Source of the DNA: Conus ventricosus
Lineage: Eukaryota; Mollusca; Gastropoda; Neogastropoda; Conidae
Length of the DNA stretch: 64,000 bases
Assembly (NCBI GenBank): GCA_018398815.1
Contig: CM031616.1
Coordinates: 69,374,736 to 69,438,735 of the forward strand
Direction of reading: 5' to 3'
Part shown: positions 36,300 to 48,674 of the stretch, in pieces
Layout of the letters: every line of letters begins with the position of its first letter
Numbering within the stretch: the stretch's first letter is position 1
The notes under the pieces: generated by a model
What the model was told of the DNA's origin: nothing
What the model saw: only the letters and a program-made list of their open reading frames with translations
The model's database searches: none
Program-made: the position numbers and the translations under genes

Positions 36300-36690
36300 G
36301 TATTGACAACCTGACCATGTCTCACCTACATGAACGTTTCTGATGTTCATTTGTTTATACCGTTGTACTGACAACCTGACCATGTCTCACGCACATGAAA
36401 CGTTTCTGATGTTCATTTGTTTATACTGTTGTACTGACAACCTGACCATGTCTCACCCACATGAAATGTTTTGATGTTCATTTGTTTATACCGTTGTATT
36501 GACAACCTGACCATGTCTCACCCACATGAAATGTTTTGATGTTCATTTGTTTTATACTGTTGTACTGACAACCTGACCATGTCTCACCCGCATGAAACGT
36601 TTCTGATGTTCTTTGTTTATACTGTTTTTTTGACAACCTGACCACATCTCACCACATGAAACGTTTCTGATGTTCATTTGTTTATACTGT
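36300..36690. repeat. 66-bp tandem repeat in copy A, about six copies
   Basis: The unit contains TTGACAACCTGACCATGTCT, CACATGAAACGTTTCTGATG and TTCATTTGTTTATACTG. The counterpart in copy B is 40850-41440. Confidence 0.9.
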
Positions 36691-36721
36691 ATTTCTTTTT
36701 TTCTCCCCCTCCCCCTCTCCA

Positions 36722-36766
36722 CCCCCCCCCCCCCCCCCCCCACCCCCCCCCCCCCCCCCCCCCCCC
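36722..36766. repeat. Poly-C tract in copy A
   Basis: C-runs interrupted by single A. A shorter version is in copy B at about 41480-41508. Confidence 0.9.
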
Positions 36767-36962
36767 AGTACCCTGCTCATTTTCTCTGTTTAAATGAGAA
36801 ACATGGACTGACTAACAATTCTTTTTTTAAAACTTGTTTCCATTAGCCAGAGAGCCAGCTCTGCCTCGTAACAAAAGGTTGATCTTAGTCTACGGAAGTA
36901 AGAAGTCATGAAAAGAAAGAGAAACGCGCATGAATTTATGGATCTTGATACACATGATATAC

Positions 36963-37330
36963 TCAGTGAAACATTGCATGCAATCTTACGCGAGCAGGGC
37001 GAAGGCACTTTATTCACAGTCTCTGTGTATGGAACCACTCACTGGCGCACATTCACACACACCGCACACCCCTTTTCACTCCAGCACACACACACACCGC
37101 ACACCCCTTTTCACTCCAGCACACACACACACCGCACACCCTTTTCACTCCAGCCCCACACACACACCGCACACCCTTTTCACTCCAGCACACACACACA
37201 CCGCACACCCCTTTTTACTCCAGCACACCCACACACCACACCCCTTTTCACTCCAGCACACACACACACCGCACACCCCTTTTCACTCCAGCACACACAC
37301 ACACCCCGTCCCACCTCCCCTTCCCTCTCT
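36963..37330. repeat. Single 80-bp-type unit followed by a 35-bp CA-rich array
   Basis: One copy of the unit that makes the giant array in copy B (AACATTGCATGCAATCTTAC, then GCAGGGCGAAGGCACTTTAT) lies at 36963-37045. A short array with CACCCCTTTTCACTCCAGCA follows at 37060-37310 (about seven units). Confidence 0.9.
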
Positions 37331-37487
37331 CCACCCACACATGGGGCATGAACCTTCACGGACGTAAATACATGCTGTTTTGAAACTTATTTCCCCCTTG
37401 ATATTTTTCTCCTGTTTTCGATCACCACTTTTCAATCACAGCAATAGTAAACAATTGTAATGTGATTTTTTTTTTCTTTTTGCCAAG

Positions 37488-37628
37488 GTGCTGGGAACAC
37501 CACTACAGTGTGTAAATGATCGCGGGTTTATTCAAACGCTGGACTGTCGGGCTACTCTTGATCGGGATTCTTTACAGTCTCATCAAAGAGGCTGTGGAGA
37601 AGAAAAAAAACAAAAAACAAAAGCCCAG
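37488..37628 (+). other. Exon-like segment with a membrane-helix reading frame, copy A
   Basis: A pyrimidine tract ending TTTTTGCCAAG precedes it and CCCAG/GT ends it. One frame reads MIAGLFKRWTVGLLLIGILY then SLIKEAVEKKK: a hydrophobic helix followed by lysines. Copy B at 48451-48598 keeps the acceptor, the donor and the same GLLLIGILY core. Too short to name; it could equally be noncoding repeat sequence. Confidence 0.35.
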
Positions 37629-38361
37629 GTCTTGAAAGTGGAGGAAAAAAAACATGGCGCTATATATGGTGCTGACCTCACAACGTAGCATCCAGTGGAC
37701 TCTACGAGTACATGTTGGTCGAGACAGCCAGAATAAGCCAGGAGTGTCCATCTATCTCTACGGGTCAGTTCTTCCAGTTTTTCCAATCTGCCCCAGCGTT
37801 CTCAACATTTCATGTGGCCAAAACATGATGATGGTCATTCCGCAGATATTCTGTGATTATAACCCATTATCATTCATTCTTTCTCATCAACGGTCATTGT
37901 CTATCAGGGCTGCGACCGATCATGGCGTTCTTTGCTTTCATGCAGCATGCCAAGGGCACATCGAACCTGGTGGGGGCCCATCCCCTCTCCTGATCAGATT
38001 TTTCTTGTTGGGTTTATTCCCCATATGCGGCAGGTATTACTGGGTTGCATGGCGGCCAGTAGCGGGCGGGGGAGGACCTTGTGACCTGAACTTCACGAGC
38101 ACAATGCTGTCACTGAAGGCGTGGCGTGTTCCTGGCCGCAGTGTTAGAAAAGAAAAGTCTTCGCCACTTCATAGTCATAAATGTACAAGGAGCTGAAGTT
38201 CCTATGTTTGGTTGGTTGAGTTTGGGTTGGTTGGTTTCTTGGATTTTGTTTGGTTGGTTGGTTTTTGGCTTTTTTTGGGGGGAGGGGGGGGGGGGGGGGG
38301 GGTTTGGTTGGCTGGTTTCTCTCATCCTCCCTTCTGTCTCCCATGGTATCATCTACGCCAT

Positions 38362-38580
38362 CCATTACGTAACTACTGCCGCCCTCACTCCTACGCCATC
38401 CATTACCACATCACTGCCGCCTCACACCTACGCCATCCATTACCACATCACTGCCGCCCTCACTCCTACGCCATCCATTACCACATCACTGCCGCCCTCA
38501 CACCTACGCCATCCATTACCACATCACTGCCGCCCTCACACCATCCATTACCACATCACTGCCGCCCTCACTCCCCCTTC
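38362..38580. repeat. 32/39-bp tandem repeat in copy A, about six copies
   Basis: The unit is CATCCATTACCACATCACTG plus CCGCCCTCACAC, with or without a 7-bp TCCTACG insert. Copy B has about 40 units at 50375-51700. Confidence 0.95.
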
Positions 38581-38689
38581 TCACCAGGAGAATACAAAGT
38601 CTGAATACTGGACTTCATCTGGTTCACCATGGCTTAATTGCTAACAACTGATTATCTTGTTGCTTTCCCTGTCCTTGGTGGGTCAACAA

Positions 38690-38905
38690 GGGAAAAGAAA
38701 CACACCTGCAGAAATCAATGACTCAAGGGAACAGAAACACACCTGCAGAAATCAATGACCCAATGGAAAAGAAACACACCTGCAGAAATCAATGACCCAA
38801 GGGAAAAGAAACACACCTGCAAAAATCAATGACCAATGGAAAAGAAAACACACCTGCAGAAATCAATGACCAATGGAAAAGAAACACACCTGCAGAAATC
38901 AAACG
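38690..38905. repeat. 37-bp tandem repeat in copy A, about six copies
   Basis: The unit contains GAAACACACCTGCAGAAATC and AATGACCCAATGGAAAA. The counterpart in copy B is 51820-52035. Confidence 0.9.
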
Positions 38906-39029
38906 ATCAGACACTCCATCGTTTAATTTGATCATTTGCTCGCCAAGTCAAATTTTCATGTATAGGAAAGATTTTGTCACTTTGTGAGAAAGTCAGTCCC
39001 AACGCATTCCCCCAGTCTCCGTCACAGTA

Positions 39030-39372
39030 TGTCACGACCGACCCCTGGAGGTCTGCCCTGACAGGATCGGTCTAGGTGGGAGTGAAGGGAGTGACTGACC
39101 TCACACGCTCCGCAAGAGACCACACAATAAAGATTACGATACAACACCCCATTTATTCACACCAGCAAAATAAACATTCCAACACGCACCATGCACGATC
39201 ACAATAAAGCACTCCAACGCACACAACATGCACAATCACGATCAAGCACTCCAACGCACACAACATGCATAATCACGATCAAGCACTCCAACGCACACAC
39301 ATGCACAATCGCAATCAAAGCACTCCCACACCCACAACATGCACGATTTTAAATAAATGTTTCACCATACGA
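39030..39372. mobile_element. Truncated copy of the LTR-like element end
   Basis: It starts TGTCACGACCGACCCCTGGA exactly as the element at 53089 and stays alignable for about 340 bp, including a CATTTATTCACACCAGCA piece and a small array of CAAGCACTCCAACGCACACA units. It ends at ACCATACGAC, where duplicated block copy B begins. Only this end of the element is present here. Confidence 0.75.
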
Positions 39373-40199
39373 CTGTGTATGGACTGTGCTGTTAATCACA
39401 CTGCCAAACAGCATGGGTTTGCTTGTTTTGTTTCCAGGGCTTTCATGGATAAAATAATCACACATTTTTTGCCTCCTTACTTCTCTCTGTTCAAAGTGTC
39501 TGAACATTCGAGGAAGAAAAAAATCATTTCTGATGGTGGGGTGGGACCCCAGAGTAGTACTGTTCTCAAACTGCCGACAGAGACCAGCTGGGGAGCAACC
39601 CTGCACCACCCTTGGAAGCCTGCGCTATGTTGTTCTCATATAGGGTGCAGGCACACACAGGGGACTCTCCATTAAGCCTTCAAGGGACATAATTGCTCCA
39701 TGGCAGATGTGTCGTCTAATGGCCACGGATTATTAGAATGTGGATGTGGACACGGACCAGAACCTCCCTGGGGAGCATTCCATGGGTGTACCAGCCATAT
39801 TCATGATACAGAGCCCATGGCGGGGAAAAATTGACACCAACAGCAACTGCCATGGTTCAATCCTGCAGTCACTCAGTCTGTTCAATCTGACAGATGGAGA
39901 CCAGACACTCCAGAGCTTACTTACATTCTACATACATAGCGCTATAACAGCCACCACAATGATGTGAAAAGGGTGAGTTCTTTTTGAGTTGCTTCGCTGA
40001 AAACTTCACACAGAAACACGAAACAGCAATCCAGGTCTCATTGCAAGTACAGACTCACCTTCGCACAAAATCATTCCATCTACTTTTTCACTTTGGCGAT
40101 GGTGATCTAGATTCGTCCAGGCGTGATGAGCGTTCTGTGACTTTATTGTTCAGACACGGCACAAGCGTCTAGGACACTGAAACAAAGCAAACCCGTTGT

Positions 40200-40760
40200 A
40201 AAAAAAGGAAAGAAAGGAAAAAAAAGAGAAAGAAGAAAGAAAGAGAAAGATAGAATGTGGGCTCTCGGAGTAATATTTGTAAGACTGATACAAGGCAAAA
40301 CTTCTTTTAAATTCCAAAAAACAAGGGGAAAGAAAAGAAAAGAAGAAAGAAAGAAAAAGGAAAAAAAAAAAAAAAATAAAAAAAAAAAAAAAAAAAATAA
40401 AAAAAAATAAAAAAAAACAAAAAAAAATAAAAAAAAAAAAAAAAAAAAAGAAAAAAGAAAGAAAGAAAAAAAAGAAATGAAAAAAAGAAAGAAAGATAAG
40501 TAAGAAAGGAAGAAAGAAAGAAAGGATAAGAAAGAAAGGAAAAAGGAAAGAATTATGAAGAAAGATAGAAAAGAAAAGAAAGGGAAGAAAGAAGATCGGA
40601 ACGAAGAAAGAAAAAAGGAAAGAAAGAAAATGAAAGAACAAGGAGAAAAGAAAAAGAAAAGAACGAACGAAAAGGAAAGGAAAAAACGAAAGAAAAGAAA
40701 GAAAGAAAAGACAAACACAAAGAAAAAAAAAGAAAAGATGGAAAGTAAGAAAGATCGTGG
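40200..40760. repeat. Polypurine tract in copy B, about 560 bp
   Basis: Almost uninterrupted A/G on the + strand with GAAAGAAAG motifs and long A-runs at about 40358-40450. It is the counterpart of 35850-36210 but longer. Confidence 0.9.
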
Positions 40761-40849
40761 GCTCTGTGGAGAATAGTTAAACCAATAGAATGATAGCCAA
40801 AGCAGTGTCAATGTGAATTTTAGGATGGGGTAAACTAAACAGCACTGTT

Positions 40850-41440
40850 GCATTGACAACCTGACATGTCTCACTACTGAAACGTTTCTGATGTTCATTT
40901 TGTTTATCGTTGTATTGACAACCTGACCATGGTACTCACCTACATGAAACGTTTTGATGTTCATTTTGTTTTTACGTTGTATTGGACAAACTGACATGTC
41001 TCACCCACATGAAACATTTCTGATGTTCATTTGTTTTACCGTGTATTGACTTACCTGAACTGTTCTCACCCACATGATAAGTTTCTGATGTTCTTTTGTT
41101 TATAGGTTGTATGGGACAACCTGACATGTTCTCACCCGCCTGATTCGTTTTGATGTTCATTTGTTTATACTGTTGTACTGACTACCTGACCATGTCTCAC
41201 CCACCATGGAAACGTTTTCTGATGTTCTTTTGTTTATACTGTTGTTTTGAAACTGAACCACGTTCTCACCCAAATGAACGTTTCTGATGATTTCATGTGT
41301 TTTATAACGGTGTATTGACTATCCTGACCATGTATCAGCCACATGAAAACGTTTCTGATGTTCATTTGTTTTACGTTGTATTGACAAACTGACCATGTCT
41401 CACCCACTGAAACGTTGTCTGTCGTTCATTTGTTCTATAA
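40850..41440. repeat. 66-bp tandem repeat in copy B, about nine copies
   Basis: The same unit as 36300-36690, with many one-base differences between units. Confidence 0.9.
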
Positions 41441-41704
41441 TGTATTTCTTTTTTTTTTCTCCGCCCTCCCCTCTCTCCACCCCCCCCCCCACCCCCCCCA
41501 CCCCCCCAGTACCCTGCTCATTTTTCTCTGTGTTTACTGGAGAAACATGGACTGGACTAACAATTTTTTTTTCTTTTTTAAAACTTGTTTCCTTAGCCAG
41601 AAAGCACTCTGACTCGTAACAAAAGTTGATCTTAGTCTTCGAAGTAAGAAGTCATGATAAGAAGAGAAACGCGCACGTATTAAGTATCTTGATACCAATG
41701 ATAT

Positions 41705-44700
41705 ATCAGTGTGAAACCATTGCATGCAATCTTACGTGAGCAGGGCGAAGGCACGTTTTATTCTCAGTCTGTGTCAATGGAACCACTTCACTCAGTGAAT
41801 CATTGCAGGCAATCTTACGCGAGCAGGGCGAAGGCACTTTATTCACAGTCTGTGTCCATGAAAACCCATCACTCAGTGAACAATTGCATGCAATTTACGC
41901 GGAGAGCAGGGCGAAGGCACTTTAGTCACAGTTCTGTGTCCATGAAACGACTCACTCGTGAAACATTGCCATGCTATCTTACGCGAGCAGGGCGGAAGGC
42001 ACTTTATTCACAGTCCTTCTTGTGTCCATGAACACTCACTCAGTGAACATTGCATGCAATATTACGCGGAGAGGGCGAAGGCACTTTATCACAGTCTGTG
42101 TCCATGGAACCATCACTCAGTGAAACATTGCATGCAATCTTAAGTGACAGGGCGAAGGCACTTTATTCACAGTCTGTGTCCATGGAACCACTCACTCAGT
42201 GTAACATTGCATGCAATCTTATGCGTGAGCAGGGCGAAGCATTTTTCACGTCTGTGTCCATGGAACCACTCACTTCAGTGAAAATTGAGCAATCTTCGTG
42301 AGAGGGCGAAGGCACTGTATTCACAGTTCTCTGTGTCATGAAAACACTCACTCAGTGAAAATTGCATGGCAATCTTACGCGGCAGGGCGAAGGCACTTTA
42401 TTCACCAGTCTCTGTGTCCATGAAACCACTCACTCAGTTGAAACATTGCATGCAACTTACGCGAGCAGGGCGAAGGCCACTTATTCCACAGTCTGTGTCC
42501 ATGAAACCTCTCACTCAGTGAAAAAACATTGCCATGCAAATCTTACGCGAGCAGGGCGAAGGACTTATTCACAGTCTCCTGTGTCCATGAAACCCTCACT
42601 CAGTGAAACATTGCATTGCATTCTTACGCGAGCAGGGCGAAGGCACTTTTTTCACTGTCTCTGTGGTGTCCATGAAACCACTACTCAGTGTGAAAATTGA
42701 TGCAATTCTGAGTGAGCAGGGCGAAGCATTTTCACAGTCTGTGTCCATGAAAACCACTCACTCAGTGAAAACATTGCAACTGCTATCTTAGTGAGCAGTG
42801 CGATAGGACACTTTATTCACTGTCTGTGTCCATGTAACCATTCAGTGAATCATTGCATTGCAATCTTAAGGTGAGCAGGGCGAAGGCACTTTATTCCACA
42901 GTCTTGTGCTCCATGTATACCACTCACTAGGGAAAACATTGCATGCAATCTTGCGTGAGCAGGGCGAAGGCCACTTTATTCATAGTCTGTGTCTTGAAAA
43001 CCACTCACTCAGTGAAACATTGGCATGCTATCTTACGTGAGCAGGCGAGGCACTTTATTCCAGTCTGTGTCATGAAACCACTCACTCAGTGAAAACATTG
43101 CATGCTATCTTACAGTGAGCAGGGCGAAGGGAACTTGATTCCAGTCTGTGTCCATGAAACACTCACTCAGTGAAACATTGCATGCAATCTTACGGGAGCA
43201 GGGCGAAGGCACTTTATTCACAGTCTGTGTCCATGGAACCACTCACTCAGTGAAACATTGAATGCTAATTTTACGTGGCAGGGCGAGGCACTTTATTCTT
43301 AGTCTGTGTCCATGTGAAACCCACTCACTCAGTGAAACATTGCATGCTATCTTACGTGAGGCAGGGCGAGGCACTTTATTCACAGTCTGTGTCCATGACA
43401 CACTCACTCAGTGAAAATATTGCATGCAAATCTTACGTGGGCAGGCGAAGGCATTGTATTCACAGTCTGTTGTTCATGAAACCACTCACTCAGTGAAAAA
43501 TTGCAATGATCTTCACGTGGAGCAGGGGCGAAGTGCACTTTATTCACAGTCTGTGTCCATTGGTGAAACCACTCACTCAGTGAAACATTGCATGCAATTT
43601 ACGGGAGCAGGGCGAAGGACACTTTATTCACAGTCTGTTGTCCATTGATGAAAACCACTCACTCAGTGAGAAAACATTGCATGCAATCTTACGTGAGCAG
43701 GTGCGAAGGCACTTTATTCACAGTCTGTGTCATGAAACCACTCACTCAGTGAAACATTGAATGCAATCTTTAGTTGAGCAGGGGCGAAGGCACTTGATTC
43801 ACAGGCTGTGTCATGAAACCCTCACTAAGTGAAAACATTGCATGCAATTTACGTGGAGCAGGGCGAAAGGCACTTTATTCCACAGTCTGTGTTCATGAAA
43901 CCACCTCACTCAGTGAAACATTGCATGCAATCTTAGTGAGCAGGGCGAAGGCACTTTATTCACTGTCTGTGTCCATGAAACCACTCACTCAGTGACACAT
44001 TGCATTGAATCTTAAGTGAGAGGGCGAAGGCACTTTCTTCACAGTTCTGTGTCTTGATAACCACTCATCAGTGAAACATTGCATGCAATCTTACGCGGAG
44101 CAGGGGAAGGCACTTTATTCACTGTCTGTGTCCATGAACCATCTCACTCAGTGAAAATTTGCATGCAATCTTACGGGAGCAGGGCGTAGCGAAGGCACTT
44201 TATTACAGTTCTGTGTCATTGAAAACACTACTCAGTGAAACATTGCATGCAATCTACGTGGAGAGGGCGAAGGCCTGTATTCACTGTCTGTTCCATGGAA
44301 ACCACTCACTCAGTTGAAACATTGCATGCAATCTTACGCGGAGCAGGGCGAAAGGCACTTTATTCACAGTTTGTGTCCATGAAACCATCACTCAGTGAAA
44401 ATTGCATGTATCTTTCGCGAGCAGGCGAAGGCACTTTATTCACAGTCTGTGGTCATGAAACCACTCACTTCAGTGAAACATTGCATGCATTCTTTCGTGA
44501 GCCAGGGCGAAGGCACTTTATTCACAGTCTGTGTCATGAAACCACTCACTCAGTGAAACATTGCTTGCAATCTTACGGTGTGCAGGGCGAGAAGGCACTT
44601 TATTCACAGTTGTGTCCATGAAACCACTCACTCAGGTGAAACTTTGCATGCAATCTTTCAGTGAGCAGGGCGAGGCACTTTATTCACAGTCTGTGTCCAT

Positions 44701-47700
44701 GAAAACCACTCACTCAGTTATGAAACATTGCATGCAATCTTACGGAGCCGGCGGCGAAGGCACTTTATTCACAGTCTGTGTCCATGAATCACTCAATCAG
44801 TGCAACATTGCATGCCAATCTTACGTGGAGGCAGGCGAAAGCACTTTATTTCACAGTCTGTGTCCATGAAACCACTACTCAGTGAAACATTGCATGCAAT
44901 TTAAGTGAGCAGGGCGAAGGCTCTTTATTACTGTCTGTGTACATGAAACCACTCACTCATTGAAAACAATTTTGGCATGCATCTTACTTGGCAGGGCGAA
45001 GGCACTTTATTCCACAGTCTGTGTCCATGAAAACCACTCACGTCAGTGAAAACATTGCATGCAATCTTACGCGAGCAGGGCGAAGGCACTTTATTCACAG
45101 TTCTGTGTCCATGAAACCACTCACTCAGTGAACTTTGCATGCATTCTTACGTGAGCTGGGCAAAGGGATTTATCTCAGTCTGTGTCCATGACCACTCACT
45201 CAGTGAAACATTGCATGCATTCTTACGCGTGCAGGGCGGAAGGCACTTTTATTTCACAGTCTGTGTACATTGAAACCATCCACTCAGTGAAACATTGCAT
45301 GCAATCTTACGCGAGAGGCGAAGGCACTTTATTCTAAGTCTGTGGTTCCATGAATACCATCACTCTGTGAAACATTGCATGCAATCTTACGCGAGCAGGG
45401 CGAAGCACTTTATTCACAGTCTGTGTCCATGCAACACTCACTCAGTGAAACTTTGCATGCCATTCTTTCGTGAGCAGGGCGAAGGCACTCTTTATTCACA
45501 GTCTGTGTCATGGAAAACACTCACTCTGTGAAAAAACATGCAGGCAATCTTACGTGAAGCAGGGCGAAGGCACTTTAATTTCACAGTCTGTGTCCATGAA
45601 AACACTCATCAGTGAATCATGGACATGCAATCTTACGTGAGGCAGGAGCGAAGGCACTTTATTCACAGTATGTGTCCCATGAAAACATCTCCCCCCCCCA
45701 GTGAAACATTGCATGATCTTACGTGAGCAGGGCGAAGGCACTTTATTCACAGTCTGTATGTCCATGATAACCACCACTCAGTGAAACATTGCATGCAATC
45801 TTAGAGTGCAGGGCGAAGGCACTTGATTCAGTCGGTGTCCATGAAACACCTCACTCAGTGATACATTGATTGCAATCTTACGTGAGGTGGGCGAAGGCAA
45901 CTTTATTCACTGTCTGTGTCCATGAAACCACTCAATCAGTGATAATATGCATTGCATCTTAAGTGAGCAGGGCGAAGGCACTTTATTCACAGTCTGTGTC
46001 CATGAAACCTCTCCACTCACGCAGTGAAACATTGCATGCAATCTTTCGCGAGCAGGCGAAGGCAATTTAGTCACAGTCGTGTCATGAACACTCACTCCGT
46101 GAAACTTGCATTGCAATCTTTCGTGAGCTGGCGAAGGCCAATTTATTCACAGTCTGTGTCCATGAAACCTCTCAATCTGTGAAACAATGCTTGCAAGCTT
46201 ACGTTGAGCAGGGCGAAGGCCACTTTTCACAGTCTGTGTCCTTGAAACACTCCACTCAGTGAAACATTGCAGGCAATCTTTCGTGAGCAGGGCGAAGCAC
46301 TTTATTCACAGTCTTGTGTCCATGATGAAACCACTCACTCAGTGAAAAACATTGCATGCTATCTTAAGCGAGCAGGGCGAAGGCACTTTATTCACAGTCT
46401 GTGTCTTGAAACACTCACTCCATGTGAAACATTGCAATGCAATCTTACGTTGAGCAGGGACGAAGGACTTTATTCACAGTCTGTGTCCATGAAACCATCA
46501 CTCAGTTGAAAACATTGCATGCAATTCTTACGTGAGCAGGGCGCGAAGGCACTTTATTCATGCTGTGTCCATGAAAACACTCACTCAGTGAAACATTGCA
46601 TGCAATCGTACGTTGAGCAGGGCGAAGGCATCTTTTTACACAGTCTGTGTCCATGAACCACTCACTCAGTGAAACATTGCATGCAATCTTATGTAGAGCA
46701 GGGCGAGGCACTTATCACAGTCTGTGTCCATTGAAACCACTCAACTCAGTGAAACATTGCATGCAATCTTACGCGAGCAGGGGAAGGCACTTTTTTTCCA
46801 GGCTGTGTACATGAATCACTTCCACGCACTCAGTGAACATTGCATGCAATCTACGCGAGCAGGGCGAAGGCACTTTATTCACAGTCTGTGTCCATGAAAC
46901 ACTCACTCATCAGTAACATTGGCATGCAATTTACGCTAGCGGGCGGAAGGCACTTTATTCACAGTCTGTGTCATGAACCACTCACTCAGTGATACATGCA
47001 TGCATTCTTACGTGAGCTGTGCGAAGGCACTTTATTACAGTCTGTGTCCATGAAACCACTCACTCAGGGAAACATTGCATGCATTCTTACGTGAGGGGGG
47101 AGGCACTTTATTCACAGTCTGTGTCCATGAAAACCACTCACTCAGTGAAACATTGCATGCAAATTTACGTGGCAGGGCGAAGGCACTTTATTCACAGTCT
47201 GTGGTTTTTTCCCATGAAACACTCACGCAGTGAAACATTGCATGAAATCTTACGTGAGCAGGGCGAAGGGCACTTTATTCACTGTCTGTGTCCATGAAAC
47301 ACTCACTCAGTGAAACATTGCATGCATTCTTAAGTGAGCCAGGGCGAAGGCACTTTATTACACGTCTGTGTCCATGAAACACTCAATCAGTGAAACATTG
47401 ATGCAATCTTACGTGAGAGCAAGGGCGAGGCACTTTATTACAGTCCTGTGTCCATGAAACCACTCACTCTGTGAAACATTGCATGCAATCTTACGTGAGC
47501 AGGGCGAAGGCACTTTATTTCACAGTCTGTGTCATGGAACCACTCACTCAGTGAAAATAATGATGCCCATCTTACGTGAGCAGGGAGAAGGACTTTATTC
47601 ACTGTTCTGTGTCCATGAATCCACTCACTGCAGTGAAACTTTTGATGCAATCTTACGTTGAGCTGGGGCGAAGGCACTTTATTCTCAGTCTGTGTCCATG

Positions 47701-48205
47701 TGAAAACCACTCACTCAGTGAAAAATTGCATGCTGCATTCGTACGTGAGCAGGGGAAGGCACTTTATCACAGTCTGTGTCCTTGAAACCACTCACGCAGT
47801 GAAACATTGATGCAAATATTTCGTGTGCTGGGCGAAGGCAACTTTATTCACAGTCTGTGTCATGGAACCACTCACTCAGTGAAACATTGCATGCAATCTT
47901 ACGTTGAGAAGGGGAAGGCACTTTATATGCACAGTCGTGTCCATGAAAAACCATATCACTCCGTGAAACTTTGCATGCAATCTTACGCGGCAGGGCGAAG
48001 GCACTTTATTCACTGTCTGTGTCATTGAAACCACTCACTCAGTTGAAACATTGATGAATCTTACGTGGCAGGGCGACAGGCTCTTTATTCACAGTCGGCC
48101 ATGGAAACCATCACTCGTGATGGAAAATTGTAATGCAATCATACGAGAGGCAGGGCGAAGGCACTTTATTCACAGTCTCTGTTGTCCATGAATACCACTC
48201 ACTGG
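41705..48205. repeat. Giant 80-bp tandem array, about 80 copies
   Basis: The unit is approximately GTGAAACATTGCATGCAATC, TTACGTGAGCAGGGCGAAGG, CACTTTATTCACAGTCTGTG, TCCATGAAACCACTCACTCA. Nearly every unit differs by one to several single-base indels at random positions, while the underlying unit is almost invariant. The short ORFs through it are repeat shadows. One unit exists in copy A at 36963. Confidence 0.95.
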
Positions 48206-48450
48206 CGCACATTACTCAACAACGCACACACTTTTCACTCCAGCACACACAAACACACCCCGTCCCTCCTCCCACTTCCCCGTCTCCACCTCACATGGGG
48301 GCATGATGATTCTCGGACGTTAATATACATGCTGTTTTGGAAAATTATTTTCCCCCGTGATATTTTTCTCTGTTTTTCGTTCAACCACTTTTCAATCACA
48401 GCAATAGTATACAATTGTAATGTGATTTTTTGTTTTTTCTTTTTTGCCAG

Positions 48451-48598
48451 GTGTGGGATGGAAACCACTACAGTGTGTAATTTGATCTCGGGTTTATTCA
48501 ACGCTGGATGTGGGCTACTCTTGATCGGGATTCTTTACCGTCTCATCGGAAAGTGGCTGTGGAGAAGAAAAAAAACAAAAAAAAAAACAAAAGCCCAG
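48451..48598 (+). other. Exon-like segment with a membrane-helix reading frame, copy B
   Basis: TTTTTCTTTTTTGCCAG precedes it and CCCAG/GT ends it. One frame reads METTTVCNLISGLFNAGCG then LLLIGILYRLIGKWLWRRKK: a hydrophobic helix followed by a basic stop-transfer-like patch. The helix core is shared with copy A (37488-37628). No flanking exon was identified. Confidence 0.35.
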
Positions 48599-48674
48599 GT
48601 GTGATGTGGAGGAAAAAAAAACATGGCGCTACGTATATGGTGCTGACCTCAAACGTGATTCCAGTGGACTCTTC

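Larger units (their letters stand above)
35105..39029. repeat. Large duplicated block, copy A
   Basis: From GGACTGTGCTGTAATCACACT at its left to CAGTCTCCGTCACAGTA at its right, this block matches 39381-52157 in the same order and orientation. Landmarks shared by both: TTCTCTCTGTTCAA, CTTGGAAGCCTGCGCT, a purine-rich tract, a 66-bp repeat, C-runs, AACATTGCATGCAATCTTAC, the LLIGILY-encoding segment, GCCAGTAGCGGGCGGGG, a CATCCATTACCACATCACTG array and CACACCTGCAGAAATCAATG repeats. Copy A is 3.9 kb and copy B 12.8 kb; the difference is almost all tandem-repeat expansion. Confidence 0.9.

Noticed and set aside
35761..40997. Very long Phe/Ser-rich - strand frames (35761-36318, 40143-40997)
   Set aside because: They are the complement of polypurine tracts; TTT and TCT codons arise automatically.
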